The notes beneath the pieces are model-generated. The model made no database searches. It was not told the origin of the DNA and was given only the letters and a program-made list of their open reading frames with translations. A stretch of DNA of 64,000 bases from Allostella sp. ATCC 35155 (GTDB lineage: Bacteria; Pseudomonadota; Alphaproteobacteria; ATCC43930; Allostellaceae). Below are positions 18,933-28,906 of the stretch, one piece after another. Positions within the stretch are counted from its first letter, which is position 1; each line of letters begins with the position of its first letter. The position numbers and the translations under genes were made by a program. The stretch is from positions 3,344,001 to 3,408,000 of the forward strand of contig AP019701.1 in assembly GCA_006738865.1 (NCBI GenBank), read 5' to 3'.

Positions 18933-20102
18933 TCAGCGATCGAGATAGCGCAGCAGGAACTCGCGGCCCACCTTCACGCTGGGATTTCCGTCATAGGCGA
19001 CGATGTCGGCCGTGGCATAGGTCTCGGTCCAGGTTTCCGGCAGGTACGAGCCGGTGCCGATCACGTCGACCGGCACCTCGGCGATCGCCATCGCCTTGCA
19101 TTTGGCCGGGGTGAATCCCGAGCTGGCCACGATGCGGGCCGCCTGGAACCCGGCCTCGTCGAGCTGGACCCGGAGGTGCCAGATGGCCGCGGCCGAGACG
19201 CCGGTGCCGACGAGATGCCGCAGTTCCGTCTCCGTGCGGTAGCCCTTGATCGCGCGCGGGGCGCGCCGGTCGAGGATGGCATAGGAGCTGTTGAGGTCCA
19301 GCCCCTCGACATAGCGCCCGCCATGGGTGTCGAGCCGGAAGGAGAGCCGGCCGGCGGCCGCCATCTCCGGGAAGCGCCGGCAGACCGCGAGCGCGTCGGT
19401 CACCTCCTGGGCGAAATAGTCGACCAGGACCGTCATCGGCTCGTCGGGGAACGCCTCATGGTACATCTCGGCCGCCCGCACGGTCGATCCGGCATAGCCG
19501 ATCAGCGCGTGCGGCATCGTCCCCATGCCCTGCGCGTTGCCGAAATGATGGGCGGTCGCGTCGGTCGCGTTGCCGATGAAGCCGCGTGCCCCCGAATCGC
19601 GCTTGGCGGCCGTCGACCCGACGCTGGCGGCATAGGCCATCATGTCGGCCATCTCCTGGCCGGCGCAGTGGCGCGCGTCCATCGCCAGGAACGACACGTT
19701 CGGCAGGTCGACACACATCTGGTAGGCGTTGTAGGCGGCGACGCAGGCCGGCCCCAGCTTCTGGAGGTAGATCGTCTCCAGGTCGACCAGGTGATAGAGC
19801 GGGCCGGACAGCATCATCAGCGGCTCGCCGGCACCGACCCAGGCGCCCTCGGGATAGCGCAGCCGGATGTCGAAGGCGACACCGCGGGCTGCCGCCATCG
19901 CCTCCAGCCAGGCGACCGCGAGCCGCGGGGTGCAGATCACCGGCCGGCGCATGAAGACGGCGTAGGTTACGTCGACGTCGCCGAAGCGGCCGACCGTGTC
20001 CTTGGTCTTGAGGAAGTACTTGTCGGCCAGCCGCGCGACCTGGTCGGCGGCAGGCGATGGGGCCGCACCTGCCGGTGCGGCCCTGGCCCCGTCTGCGGGC
20101 AT
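18933..20102 (-). CDS. Nicotinate phosphoribosyltransferase
   Basis: This 389-residue enzyme of the NAPRTase family should convert nicotinate and PRPP to nicotinate mononucleotide in NAD salvage. DKYFLKTKDTVGRFGDVDV, YPEGAWVGAGEPLMMLSG and LETIYLQKLGP belong to the N-terminal region. FLAMDARHCAGQEM, GSTAAKRDSGARGFIGNAT and VSAAAIWHLRVQL lie in the PRPP/substrate-binding barrel. The early residues (MPADGARAAPAGAAPSPAAD) are low-complexity, so the true start may be downstream. The DAHP synthase gene ends 16 bases before its start, in the same direction. Confidence 0.85.
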   Translation of the reverse strand: MPADGARAAPAGAAPSPAADQVARLADKYFLKTKDTVGRFGDVDVTYAVFMRRPVICTPRLAVAWLEAMAAARGVAFDIRLRYPEGAWVGAGEPLMMLSGPLYHLVDLETIYLQKLGPACVAAYNAYQMCVDLPNVSFLAMDARHCAGQEMADMMAYAASVGSTAAKRDSGARGFIGNATDATAHHFGNAQGMGTMPHALIGYAGSTVRAAEMYHEAFPDEPMTVLVDYFAQEVTDALAVCRRFPEMAAAGRLSFRLDTHGGRYVEGLDLNSSYAILDRRAPRAIKGYRTETELRHLVGTGVSAAAIWHLRVQLDEAGFQAARIVASSGFTPAKCKAMAIAEVPVDVIGTGSYLPETWTETYATADIVAYDGNPSVKVGREFLLRYLDR

Positions 20103-20118
20103 CGACGGATTCGAGCGG

Positions 20119-21504
20119 TCAGGCGTTGGCGGCGGCGGGCCGACGCGACAGCCCGAGGCGCTCGGCCTTCAGCTGCTCGGCCAGCAGGAAGGCCAGTTCC
20201 AGCGCCTGGCTGGCGTTCAGCCGCGGGTCGCAATGGGTGTGGTAGCGGTCCGACAGGTCGGTGTCGCTGATCGCCTGGGCCCCGCCCGTGCACTCCGTCA
20301 CGTCCTGGCCGGTCATCTCGAAATGCACCCCGCCCGGATGCGTCCCTTCGGCCTGGTTGACGGCGAAGAAGGTGCGCACCTCGGCCAGGATGCGGTCGAA
20401 CGGCCGCGTCTTGTAGCCGGTGCCCGACTTGATGGTGTTGCCGTGCATCGGATCGCAGCTCCACACCACCTTGCGCCCCTCGCGCTTCACGGCGCGCAGG
20501 ATGGCGGGCAGCTTCTGGGCGACCTTGTCGTGGCCCATGCGGACGATGAGCGTCAGGCGTCCCGCCTCGTTCTCGGGGTTGAGGATGTCGCAGAGCCGGA
20601 TCAGCTCGTCGGTGTCCATCGACGGGCCGACCTTCATGCCGATCGGGTTTCGGATCCCGCGCAGGAACTCGATATGGGCGCCGTCGGGCTGGCGGGTGCG
20701 GTCGCCGACCCACAGCATGTGCGCCGAAACGCCGTACCACTCGCCGGTCGTCGAATCGATCCGCGTCATCGCCTGCTCGTAGGGCAGCAGCAGCGCCTCG
20801 TGCGAGGTGAAGAAATCGGTCTCGCGGATCTGCGGCGTCGTCTCCGAGGTCAGGCCGCAGGCGGCCATGAAGTCCAGCGTCTCGGTCAGGCGGTCGGCCA
20901 GCTCGCGGTAGCGCTCGCCGAGCGGGCTGCGGTCGACGAAGCCGAGGTTCCAGCGATGGACCTGATGGAGGTCGGCATAGCCGCCCTGGGCGAAGGCACG
21001 CAGCAGGTTCAACGTCGCCGCCGACTGGCTGTAGGCGCGCACCATGCGCTCGGGGTCGGGCTGGCGCGCCTGGGCCTCGAACTCGATGCCGTTGATGTTG
21101 TCGCCGAGATAGCTCGGCAGGCTGACGCCCCCGATCTCCTCGACCGGCGAGGAGCGCGGCTTGGCGAACTGCCCCGCGAGGCGGCCGACCTTCACCACCG
21201 GGCAGGCGGCGCCATAGGTCAGGACCACCGCCATCTGCAGCAGCACCCGGAAGGTGTCGCGGATGTTGTTGGGATGGAACTCGGCGAAGCTCTCGGCGCA
21301 GTCGCCGCCCTGCAGCAGGAACGACTTGCCCTCCGCCACCCGGCCCAGCGCGGCCTTCAGCCGGCGCGCTTCGCCGGCGAAGACGAGGGGCGGAAAGTTG
21401 CGCAGCGTACCCTCGACGCGGCCGAGCGCCGTCTCGTCGGGATACTGGGGCATGTGCTTGGCGGGCTTCGCGCGCCAGCTGTCGGGCGTCCACTTCTGCG
21501 GCAT
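20119..21504 (-). CDS. Class II DAHP synthase (3-deoxy-7-phosphoheptulonate synthase)
   Basis: This 461-residue plant/Mycobacterium-type DAHP synthase catalyses the first shikimate step from phosphoenolpyruvate and erythrose 4-phosphate. Marks of the class are [68 protein letters not shown] and the C-terminal [19 protein letters not shown]. The ATG at 21504 gives [21 protein letters not shown], the usual N-terminus of the family, with GAGGAAACG upstream. A longer open frame upstream is unlikely to be used. Confidence 0.95.
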   Translation of the reverse strand: MPQKWTPDSWRAKPAKHMPQYPDETALGRVEGTLRNFPPLVFAGEARRLKAALGRVAEGKSFLLQGGDCAESFAEFHPNNIRDTFRVLLQMAVVLTYGAACPVVKVGRLAGQFAKPRSSPVEEIGGVSLPSYLGDNINGIEFEAQARQPDPERMVRAYSQSAATLNLLRAFAQGGYADLHQVHRWNLGFVDRSPLGERYRELADRLTETLDFMAACGLTSETTPQIRETDFFTSHEALLLPYEQAMTRIDSTTGEWYGVSAHMLWVGDRTRQPDGAHIEFLRGIRNPIGMKVGPSMDTDELIRLCDILNPENEAGRLTLIVRMGHDKVAQKLPAILRAVKREGRKVVWSCDPMHGNTIKSGTGYKTRPFDRILAEVRTFFAVNQAEGTHPGGVHFEMTGQDVTECTGGAQAISDTDLSDRYHTHCDPRLNASQALELAFLLAEQLKAERLGLSRRPAAANA

Positions 21505-21704
21505 GTTCGTTTCCTCGGGGGGCGGCCCGTCGGCGCCCCTGCGGGGTGCGGCGGTCCGGTTCTCCAACCAATGATCCAACCGCTTCTCATACCGCGCACG
21601 GCCGCCCGGCGCCAGCCGCCCGTGCGCGCCGTCGCCGCCGCCGCGGCAGACCTGCAACAGGTGGGGTCGGCCAGGGGGCCGATTGATCTGGTGGGGCGAC
21701 TTGT

Positions 21705-21730
21705 CCAATCGGATGGACCCATCCGATTGG
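21705..21730. promoter_or_regulatory. Perfect 12-bp inverted repeat between lysE and DAHP synthase genes
   Basis: CCAATCGGATGG at 21705-21716 and its exact complement CCATCCGATTGG at 21719-21730 are separated by two bases. It lies 10 bases after the lysE stop and about 200 bases before the DAHP synthase start. No T-run follows on either strand, so a protein operator is as likely as a terminator. The rest of 21505-21739 shows no gene. Confidence 0.5.
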
Positions 21731-21739
21731 GTCGCACCA

Positions 21740-22399
21740 CTAGCTCGCCCGTCCCAGCAGCTCGATCCGCACCTCGTCGGCCAGTTTGAGGCCGAGAAGG
21801 ATCATCACCGCGCCGGCCGTCCGGTCGAGCCAGACGGACAGCCGGCGGTAGTGGTTGCGGGCGACGGGCGTCGACAGGACGAACGCGACCGTCGCGTACC
21901 AGACCAGCGACTGGGCGGTGACCAGTGCCGCCGCGGCGGCCAGGAACCAGACCGGCGCCCCTGCCGGCACCAGCAGGGCGAAGACGCTGGTCCAGAAGAC
22001 CGCCGACTTCGGGTTCCCGAGCGTGGTGGCGAAGCCGGCGAGGAACGGCGACCGTCCGCCCGGACCGGAGCAGCCGACCGCGGCGTCTCCCGCCCCGGCG
22101 GCGACCGGCCGGCGAGCCGCGCGCAGCATCCGCCAGCCGACATAGACGAGGTAGGCGGCTCCGGCGAGGCGGAGCCCGTGATAGAGTTCGCCGGCGCGGA
22201 GCAGCACGAGGCCGATGCCGGCCAGGCTGAGCGCCACCCACAGGAACGTCGCCGCGGCCACCCCCGTCGCGGCGCGCAGCCCCGCCCGCCGCGAGATCGC
22301 CGCCGAGCAGTAGCTGACCACGACGGTGTTGGGGCCGGGGATCATGGCCATCAGGATGTGAATGGCCGAGAGGTGGAGAAGTACGGACAGAGGGTCCAT
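21740..22399 (-). CDS. LysE/RhtB-family amino acid exporter
   Basis: This 219-residue membrane protein has about six hydrophobic segments. The family signature [18 protein letters not shown] lies in the first segment, with GVAAATFLW, the [12 protein letters not shown] segment and [17 protein letters not shown] following. LysE/RhtB proteins export amino acids such as lysine, threonine or homoserine lactone; the substrate is not readable here. The ATG at 22399 gives a start right before the first membrane segment. It is divergent from the hydrolase-OsmC fusion gene. Confidence 0.88.
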   Translation of the reverse strand: MDPLSVLLHLSAIHILMAMIPGPNTVVVSYCSAAISRRAGLRAATGVAAATFLWVALSLAGIGLVLLRAGELYHGLRLAGAAYLVYVGWRMLRAARRPVAAGAGDAAVGCSGPGGRSPFLAGFATTLGNPKSAVFWTSVFALLVPAGAPVWFLAAAAALVTAQSLVWYATVAFVLSTPVARNHYRRLSVWLDRTAGAVMILLGLKLADEVRIELLGRAS

Positions 22400-22525
22400 T
22401 GCAGCGGGGCTCCCGCGATCGAGGATGCGCGCGATCATGCGCGGATCGTGCCGGAGCGGTGGCGCCCGCGTGACGGTCGCGAGGGAAATCCGCATGATCG
22501 CCGCGACATGACGAAGGAGCGGGAG

Positions 22526-23749
22526 ATGACGTCGGAACGCTTCACCTTTGCCGGATCGAACGGCGCCGAACTGGCCGCCCGGCTCGACCGGCCGCCCGGA
22601 CGGGTGCGGGCGACCGCGCTGCTCGCCCACTGCTTCACCTGCGGCAAGGACGGGCTGACGGCGGCCCGGCTGGCGGCCGCGCTCGTGGAACGGGAATTCG
22701 CCGTGCTGCGGTTCGATTTCACCGGCCTCGGCGACAGCGGCGGGGAATTCGCCAATTCCGGCTTCGCGGGCGATGTCGGGGACGTGGTCGCGGCGGCCGG
22801 CGCCCTGCGCGAACGCGGCATGGCGCCCGGCCTGCTCGTCGGGCACAGCCTCGGCGGGACCGCGGTCCTGGCTGCGGCCGGGCGCATTCCCGAGGCGCGC
22901 GCCGTCGCCACCGTCGGCTCGCCCTTCTCGCCCGCCCATCTGCTGCGCACGCTGGGCCGGCCGGCGGACTTCGATGCGGACGACACCGTCGAGGTCGCGA
23001 TCGCCGACCGCCCGTTCCGGCTGTCGCGGGGGTTCTTCGCCGATCTCGAACAGCACGACCTCGGCGGCCGCATCGCCGCGCTCGGCCGGGCGCTGCTCGT
23101 CTGCCACGCCCCCCTCGACGAAGTCGTGTCCATCGAGGAGGCGACGCGGATCTTCGTGGCCGCCCGCCATCCCAAGAGCTTCGTCGGCCTCGACGCGGCC
23201 GACCACCTGCTGACCCGGCGCGAGGATGCCGCCTTCGCGGGCCGGATGATCGCCGAATGGGCGGCGCGCTATGTCGGCGGCCCCGACGCCATCGCCGAGC
23301 CGGCAACCGGGACGGATGGAGCCGGCCGCGTGCTGGTGCGCGAGGCCGGCACCGGCCGCTATGCCCAGGTCATCCGCGCGGGACGGCACCAGCTGCCGGC
23401 GGACGAGCCGGAAGCGGTCGGCGGCGACGATACCGGCCCGACGCCGTACGACCTGCTGCTCTCGGCTCTCGGGGCCTGCACGGCGATGACCCTGCGCATG
23501 TATGCCGAGCGCAAGGGCTTGGCACTCGGCCAGATCTCGGTCGCGCTCGACCATGCCCGCCTGCATGCCAGCGATTGCGCCGAGTGCGAACATCGTGACG
23601 GCATGGTCGACCGCATCGAACGCCGCATCACGGTCGCGGGTGGCGTCGACCCTGAGACGGCGGCCAAGCTCGCCGAGATCGCCGACAAGTGTCCCGTCCA
23701 CCGTACGCTGGAAGCCGGCCCGACGGTGGTGACGCGGGTGCTGCCCTAG
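22526..23749 (+). CDS. Alpha/beta hydrolase-OsmC fusion protein
   Basis: This is a 407-residue two-domain protein. Residues about 1-255 form an alpha/beta hydrolase with oxyanion/nucleophile motifs LLAHCFTCGKD and LLVGHSLGGTAVL, and an HLLT acid/base end. Residues about 275-407 form an OsmC/Ohr-like domain with the two redox Cys in LLSALGACTAMTLRMY and ADKCPVHRTLE. OsmC domains reduce organic hydroperoxides, and the hydrolase half may act on lipid esters or peroxidised esters. The start is the ATG at 22526 behind AAGGAG; an upstream ATG at 22508 lacks such a site. The fusion is known in proteobacteria. Confidence 0.9.
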   Translation: MTSERFTFAGSNGAELAARLDRPPGRVRATALLAHCFTCGKDGLTAARLAAALVEREFAVLRFDFTGLGDSGGEFANSGFAGDVGDVVAAAGALRERGMAPGLLVGHSLGGTAVLAAAGRIPEARAVATVGSPFSPAHLLRTLGRPADFDADDTVEVAIADRPFRLSRGFFADLEQHDLGGRIAALGRALLVCHAPLDEVVSIEEATRIFVAARHPKSFVGLDAADHLLTRREDAAFAGRMIAEWAARYVGGPDAIAEPATGTDGAGRVLVREAGTGRYAQVIRAGRHQLPADEPEAVGGDDTGPTPYDLLLSALGACTAMTLRMYAERKGLALGQISVALDHARLHASDCAECEHRDGMVDRIERRITVAGGVDPETAAKLAEIADKCPVHRTLEAGPTVVTRVLP

Positions 23750-23896
23750 CCGGACGGCCAGCCCAGCGAATCCGGCTCCGCCTGTGCCCGGTTGCGCGGA
23801 TGGGGCGCGTCGGCCACTATCCCCGGCATAAGGTTCCGCGTCGAATCGCGGCCGCCCCGCAGGAACAACCCGCGGGCACATCGGGGAGGACGGCAC

Positions 23897-24675
23897 ATGG
23901 CGGTGGAGGGGACGCCCCTTCTCAGCGTGCGCGATCTGTCGATCCGCTTCGGGGGCATCGTCGCCCTCGACGGCGTGAGCTTCGATGTGCGGGCGGGCAC
24001 CATCGCTGGCCTGATCGGTCCGAACGGCGCCGGCAAGACCACCCTCTTCAACTGCCTGAACCGCCTCTACCAGCCGAGCGCCGGCCGGATCGCGTTCGAG
24101 GGTCGCCCGATCCTGGAGGCGCCGCGCCACCAGATCGCCGCCCTCGGCATCGGCCGCACCTTCCAGAACCTCGCCCTCTTCCGGTCGATGTCGGTCCTGG
24201 ACAATGTCCGGGTCGGCGGCCATTGCCGGATGCGCGCGGGCTTTCTCGCGCACGCCCTGGGGTTGCCCGGGGTCGGGCGCGAGGAGATGGAGTTGGAGGG
24301 CGAGGCGCAGCGCCTCATCGACCTTCTCGAACTCGGTCCCGTCGCCCATGTCCCGGTGGCGGCCCTGCCCTTCGGTACGCAGAAGCGGGTCGAACTCGCA
24401 CGCGCCCTGGTGACGCGGCCGAAGCTGCTGCTGCTCGACGAGCCGGCGGGCGGCCTCAACCATGAGGAAGTCGACGGCCTGCGCACGCGCATCCGCGACA
24501 TCCGCGACCGCCTCGGGGTCACCGTGCTGCTGGTCGAGCATCACATGAACCTCGTGATGACGGTGTCGGACCAGGTCGTCGCCCTGAACTTCGGACGGAT
24601 CATCGCCGACGGGCCACCCGACGCGGTGCGCAGCGACGAGGGCGTCATCCGCGCCTATCTCGGCGAGGACGCCGC

Positions 24676-24679
<4 letters not shown>
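23897..24679 (+). CDS. livG: Branched-chain amino acid ABC transporter, ATPase LivG
   Basis: This 260-residue ABC ATPase has Walker A GPNGAGKTTLFN, Q-loop GRTFQNLALF and Walker B LLLLDEPAGGLNHEE. The LPFGTQKRVELARAL signature segment is the LivG form of the usual LSGGQ. It has a GGGGAGGA ribosome-binding site. It is the first gene of livGFHMK, a high-affinity uptake system for branched-chain or related amino acids, and its stop overlaps livF (GTGA). Confidence 0.95.
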
Positions 24680-25389
<710 letters not shown>

Positions 25390-25401
25390 CGAGGCCGGCC
25401 C

Positions 25402-26271
25402 ATGGAAGCCTTCCTGCATCAGGTCCTTTCCGGGCTGGCGACCGGCAGCATCTACGCCATCGTCGCGCTTGCGCTGGTGATGATCTACCAGGCGACGCAC
25501 CTCGTGAACTTCGCCCAGGGCGAGATGGCCATGTTCTCGACCTATCTCGCCTGGACGATGCTCGACGCCGGCTTCCCGTATTGGCTCGCCTTCGCCGGCA
25601 CGGTCGCCCTCTCCTTCGTCCTCGGCGTGGCGATCGAACGCATCGTCATCCGCCCGGTCGAAAAGGCGCCGGTACTGGCCGTCGTCATCGTCTTCATCGG
25701 CCTGCTGGTCATCCTCAACAGCGTCGCCGGCTGGATCTACACCTACACGATCAAGAGCTTCCCCAGCCCGTTCCCCGACCGCACCATCCTCGGCGGCTAC
25801 GTCTCGGCGCACGAACTGGGCGTGATGGCGGTGACGATGGGGGTGCTGGCGCTGCTCTTCCTCTTCTTCCGCTTCACCCCGCTCGGCCTCGCCATGCGCG
25901 CGGCCGCCCAGAACCCGGTGTCGAGCCGGCTCGTCGGCATCCGCGTCGGCTGGATGCTGGCGCTGGGCTGGGGGCTGGCGGCCGCCATCGGCGCCGTCGC
26001 CGGCATGCTCGTGGCACCGATCGTCTTCCTCGACCCCAACATGATGGCCGGCATCCTGCTCTACGGCTTCGCAGCCGCGCTGCTGGGCGGCATCGACAAC
26101 CCGGCCGGCGCCGTCGTCGGCGGCTTGGCGGTGGGCGTGCTGGAGAACCTGTCCGGCGCCTACCTCGTCGGCACCGAACTCAAGCTCACGGTGGCGCTCG
26201 TGCTGATCGTCGGCGTCCTGCTGGTGCGCCCGTCCGGCCTGTTCGGCCGCGTCGTGGTCAGCCGGGTCTAG
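25402..26271 (+). CDS. livH: Branched-chain amino acid ABC transporter, permease LivH
   Basis: This 289-residue permease has about eight membrane segments. SGLATGSIYAIVALALVMIY is the LivH N-terminal mark, followed by THLVNFAQGEMAMF, the FRFTPLGLAMRAAAQN cytoplasmic coupling loop and AAALLGGIDNPAGAVVGG. It pairs with LivM in the inner membrane. It lies 12 bases after livF and 4 bases before livM. Confidence 0.95.
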   Translation: MEAFLHQVLSGLATGSIYAIVALALVMIYQATHLVNFAQGEMAMFSTYLAWTMLDAGFPYWLAFAGTVALSFVLGVAIERIVIRPVEKAPVLAVVIVFIGLLVILNSVAGWIYTYTIKSFPSPFPDRTILGGYVSAHELGVMAVTMGVLALLFLFFRFTPLGLAMRAAAQNPVSSRLVGIRVGWMLALGWGLAAAIGAVAGMLVAPIVFLDPNMMAGILLYGFAAALLGGIDNPAGAVVGGLAVGVLENLSGAYLVGTELKLTVALVLIVGVLLVRPSGLFGRVVVSRV

Positions 26272-26275
26272 GGCC

Positions 26276-27250
26276 ATGGCCCGGCTCCTCGGACCGGACG
26301 GCCGCCGCGTCGGGCTGGCGCTGCTGCTGCTCGCTGCCTGCGTCCTCCCCTTCCTCCTGTCGAGCTACCGGACGTTCCAGCTCACATCGGCGCTGACCTA
26401 TGCGATCGCGCTCGTCGGGCTCAACATCCTGACCGGCTGGAACGGACAGATTTCCCTGGGGCACGGCGCCTTCTACGCCATCGGCGCCTATGTCGCGGCG
26501 ATCCTGATGGACCGGTTCGGCGTGCCGTACTGGGCGACCATCCCGGTGGCGGGGTTTGTCTGCCTCGGCGCCGGCTATCTCTTCGGCCTGCCGGCCCTGC
26601 GCCTGGAGGGGCTCTATCTCGCACTCGCCACCTTCGCGCTGGCGCTGGCGACGCCGCAGCTCCTGAAATGGAAGCATCTGGAGGAATGGACCGGTGGGGT
26701 GCAGGGCATCGTCATCCTGAAGCCGGACGCGCCCTTCGGGCTGCCGCTCGACCAGGACCAGTGGCTCTACTTCTTCACGCTGGCGATCACCGTCCTCATG
26801 TTCTGGCTCGCCCGCAACCTGCTGGCCGGCCGCATCGGCCGTGCGCTGGTGGCGATCCGCGAGCAGCCGACGGCGGCCGAGGCGATGGGCGTCGACATCG
26901 CCTTCTACAAGTCGATGACCTTCGGCGTCAGCGCGATGTTCACCGGCGTCGCGGGCGCGCTCGGTGCCATCGTCATCCAGTTCGTCGCGCCGGACAGCTT
27001 CACGCTGTTCCTGTCGATCACCCTGCTGGTCGGCATCGTCGTCGGCGGCCTCGCCTCGCTGTCCGGCGCGATCTGGGGCGCGCTCTTCATCCAGTTCATC
27101 CCCAACGTCGCCGACCATATTTCCAAGGCGGCGCCATGGGCGATCTACGGCCTCTTCCTCATCGCGTGCATGTATCTGATGCCGACCGGAGTTGCGGGCC
27201 TGCTGCGCGCGGCGGCCGCCCGCCTCGACAGGGCGCCACCCGGCCCCTGA
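26276..27250 (+). CDS. livM: Branched-chain amino acid ABC transporter, permease LivM
   Basis: This 324-residue permease has about nine hydrophobic segments. NILTGWNGQISLGHGAFYAI and FGLPALRLEGLYLALATFAL are the LivM marks. ALVAIREQPTAAEAMGVDI is the coupling loop, and GGLASLSGAIWGALFIQFIP follows. It forms the second half of the membrane channel with LivH and is followed 32 bases later by the binding-protein gene. Confidence 0.95.
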   Translation: MARLLGPDGRRVGLALLLLAACVLPFLLSSYRTFQLTSALTYAIALVGLNILTGWNGQISLGHGAFYAIGAYVAAILMDRFGVPYWATIPVAGFVCLGAGYLFGLPALRLEGLYLALATFALALATPQLLKWKHLEEWTGGVQGIVILKPDAPFGLPLDQDQWLYFFTLAITVLMFWLARNLLAGRIGRALVAIREQPTAAEAMGVDIAFYKSMTFGVSAMFTGVAGALGAIVIQFVAPDSFTLFLSITLLVGIVVGGLASLSGAIWGALFIQFIPNVADHISKAAPWAIYGLFLIACMYLMPTGVAGLLRAAAARLDRAPPGP

Positions 27251-27282
27251 ACGAAAGACCGCGCCCGAGAGGAGACGTCTTG

Positions 27283-28485
27283 ATGCGTATCCGGACCCTC
27301 GCCCTGCCGCTCGCCGCAGCGGCCCTGCTGGCGGCCCAGCCGGCCGCCGCCCAGAAGAAGTACAGTCCCGGCGCCACCGACACCGAGATCAAGGTCGGCA
27401 ACGTCAATCCCTACAGCGGGCCGGCCTCGGCCTATGGCGCCATCGGCAAGGCGATCGGCGCCTATTTCGCCAAGGTCAACGACGAGGGCGGGATCAACGG
27501 CCGCAAGATCAACTACATCACGCTGGACGACGGCTACAGCCCGCCCAAGGCGGTCGAGCAGACCCGGCGGCTGGTCGAGCAGGACCAGGTGCTGCTGGTG
27601 TTCCAGCCGCTCGGCACGCCGTCGAACACGGCGATCCACAAATACATGAACGCCAAGAAGGTGCCGCAGCTCTTCGTCGCGACCGGCGCCACCAAATGGG
27701 GCGATCCCAAGCGCTATCCCTGGACGATGGGCTGGCAGCCGAACTACCAGACCGAGGGCCGGATCTACGCCCGCTACATCCTGGAGAACAAGCCGGCGGC
27801 GAAGATCGCCGTCCTCTACCAGAACGACGACTACGGCAAGGACTACCTCAAGGGCTTCAAGGACGGGCTCGGCGCCAAGGCCTCGATGATCGTCGCCGAG
27901 GCCTCCTACGAGGTCACCGACCCGACGGTCGATTCCCAGATGGTGTCCCTCAAGGCGTCCGGCGCCGACACGTTCTTCAACATCACGACGCCGAAGTTCG
28001 CGGCCCAGGCGATCCGCAAGGCCTACGACATCGACTGGAAGCCCGTGCAGTTCCTCAACAACGTCTCCAACTCGGTGGGCTCGGTGCTCACTCCGGCGGG
28101 ACTGGAGAAGTCGGTCGGGCTGATCAGCTCCTACTATCTGAAGGACCCGACCGACCCGCAATGGGTGAAGGATCCGGCCTATCTCGACTGGCTCGCCTGG
28201 ATGAAGAAGTACAATCCGGACGCCAACCTCAACGACACCTTCAACGTCTACGGCTACACCGCCGCCCAGACGCTGGTGCAGGTGCTGAAGCAGTGCGGCG
28301 ACGACCTGACGCGCGAGAACGTCATGCGCCAGGCGGCCAACCTGAAGAAGGTCGCGCTGCCGATGCTGCTGCCCGGCATCACGATCGACACCGGGCCCGA
28401 CGATTTCTATCCGATCGAACAGATGCAGCTGATGCGCTTCAACGGCAAGACGTGGGACGCATTCGGCCAGCCGATCGGCGGCTGA
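27283..28485 (+). CDS. livK: Branched-chain amino acid ABC transporter, substrate-binding protein
   Basis: This 400-residue periplasmic binding protein has a Sec signal peptide (MRIRTLALPLAAAALLAAQP, cleavage near AAAQ) and a type I Leu/Ile/Val-binding fold: GATDTEIKVGNVNPYSGPAS, NDEGGINGRKINYITLDDGY, AVLYQNDDYGKDYLKGFKD. The ligand cannot be fixed; the YSPPKAVEQTRRLVEQD type occurs in proteins for amino acids and also for aromatic acids or amides. A GAGAGGAG ribosome-binding site precedes the ATG. A stem-loop follows the gene, closing the operon. Confidence 0.93.
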   Translation: MRIRTLALPLAAAALLAAQPAAAQKKYSPGATDTEIKVGNVNPYSGPASAYGAIGKAIGAYFAKVNDEGGINGRKINYITLDDGYSPPKAVEQTRRLVEQDQVLLVFQPLGTPSNTAIHKYMNAKKVPQLFVATGATKWGDPKRYPWTMGWQPNYQTEGRIYARYILENKPAAKIAVLYQNDDYGKDYLKGFKDGLGAKASMIVAEASYEVTDPTVDSQMVSLKASGADTFFNITTPKFAAQAIRKAYDIDWKPVQFLNNVSNSVGSVLTPAGLEKSVGLISSYYLKDPTDPQWVKDPAYLDWLAWMKKYNPDANLNDTFNVYGYTAAQTLVQVLKQCGDDLTRENVMRQAANLKKVALPMLLPGITIDTGPDDFYPIEQMQLMRFNGKTWDAFGQPIGG

Positions 28486-28492
28486 CGGCACG

Positions 28493-28522
28493 GGAACACC
28501 GCCGCCCCGGCGGCGGTGTTCC
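28493..28522 (+). terminator. Stem-loop at the end of the liv operon
   Basis: A perfect 12-bp stem (GGAACACCGCCG / CGGCGGTGTTCC) with a CCCCGG loop begins 8 bases after the livK stop. There is no T-run, so it may act as a terminator with Rho or as an mRNA 3' end block. Confidence 0.6.
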
Positions 28523-28606
28523 GCAACACTCCGTTACATTTGCGACAAGCGGCGGCAAATCGCCCGCCGCATCTTCCCGGCTCCAGCCGACGCCCGGGAG
28601 GAAGTC

Positions 28607-28906
28607 ATGCAGGCGATGGGGACGAGAGGGCGGATCGCGCCGCTGATGGCGGGCGCCCTGCTGCTCGGTGCCTGCGCGCCGTCATCGCCCTTTGCGGCTG
28701 ACGACCCCGCCGATCCGGCACTTCCCGTCGCCGCAACCTCCTACGCGTCCCCCTTCGCGGGACAGCCCCGCTTCGCCACGGTCGAGGCGCGGCCCTGGCG
28801 CCGGACCAACGACCTCGTCCGGCGCCTCGGAGGACCGGCCGGTCATCTGCGCGAGCCGGCGGAGGCGGACGATCCGGCGACCGGCGGCGGGAACGCCCGC
28901 CCGTGA
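28607..28906 (+). CDS. Small lipoprotein at the head of the copper locus
   Basis: This 99-residue protein has a lipoprotein signal (LMAGALLLGACAPSS, lipobox LGAC with Cys23). The rest is proline/alanine-rich and has no recognised domain. The start has a good ribosome-binding site (GGGAGGAAG). Its stop overlaps the GTG of the TolC-like gene (GTGA), so it is translationally coupled to the copper genes that follow. The function is unknown. Confidence 0.65.
   Translation: MQAMGTRGRIAPLMAGALLLGACAPSSPFAADDPADPALPVAATSYASPFAGQPRFATVEARPWRRTNDLVRRLGGPAGHLREPAEADDPATGGGNARP

Noticed and set aside
22400-24544. A 934-residue minus-strand frame that includes LysE at its end
   Set aside because: Only the last 219 residues match a family. 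The rest is antisense to the hydrolase-OsmC and livG genes.
28540-28606. Possible CopR/CusR box (TTACATTTGCGACAAG) before the copper locus
   Set aside because: Half-sites are imperfect and no known consensus is matched well enough to claim it.
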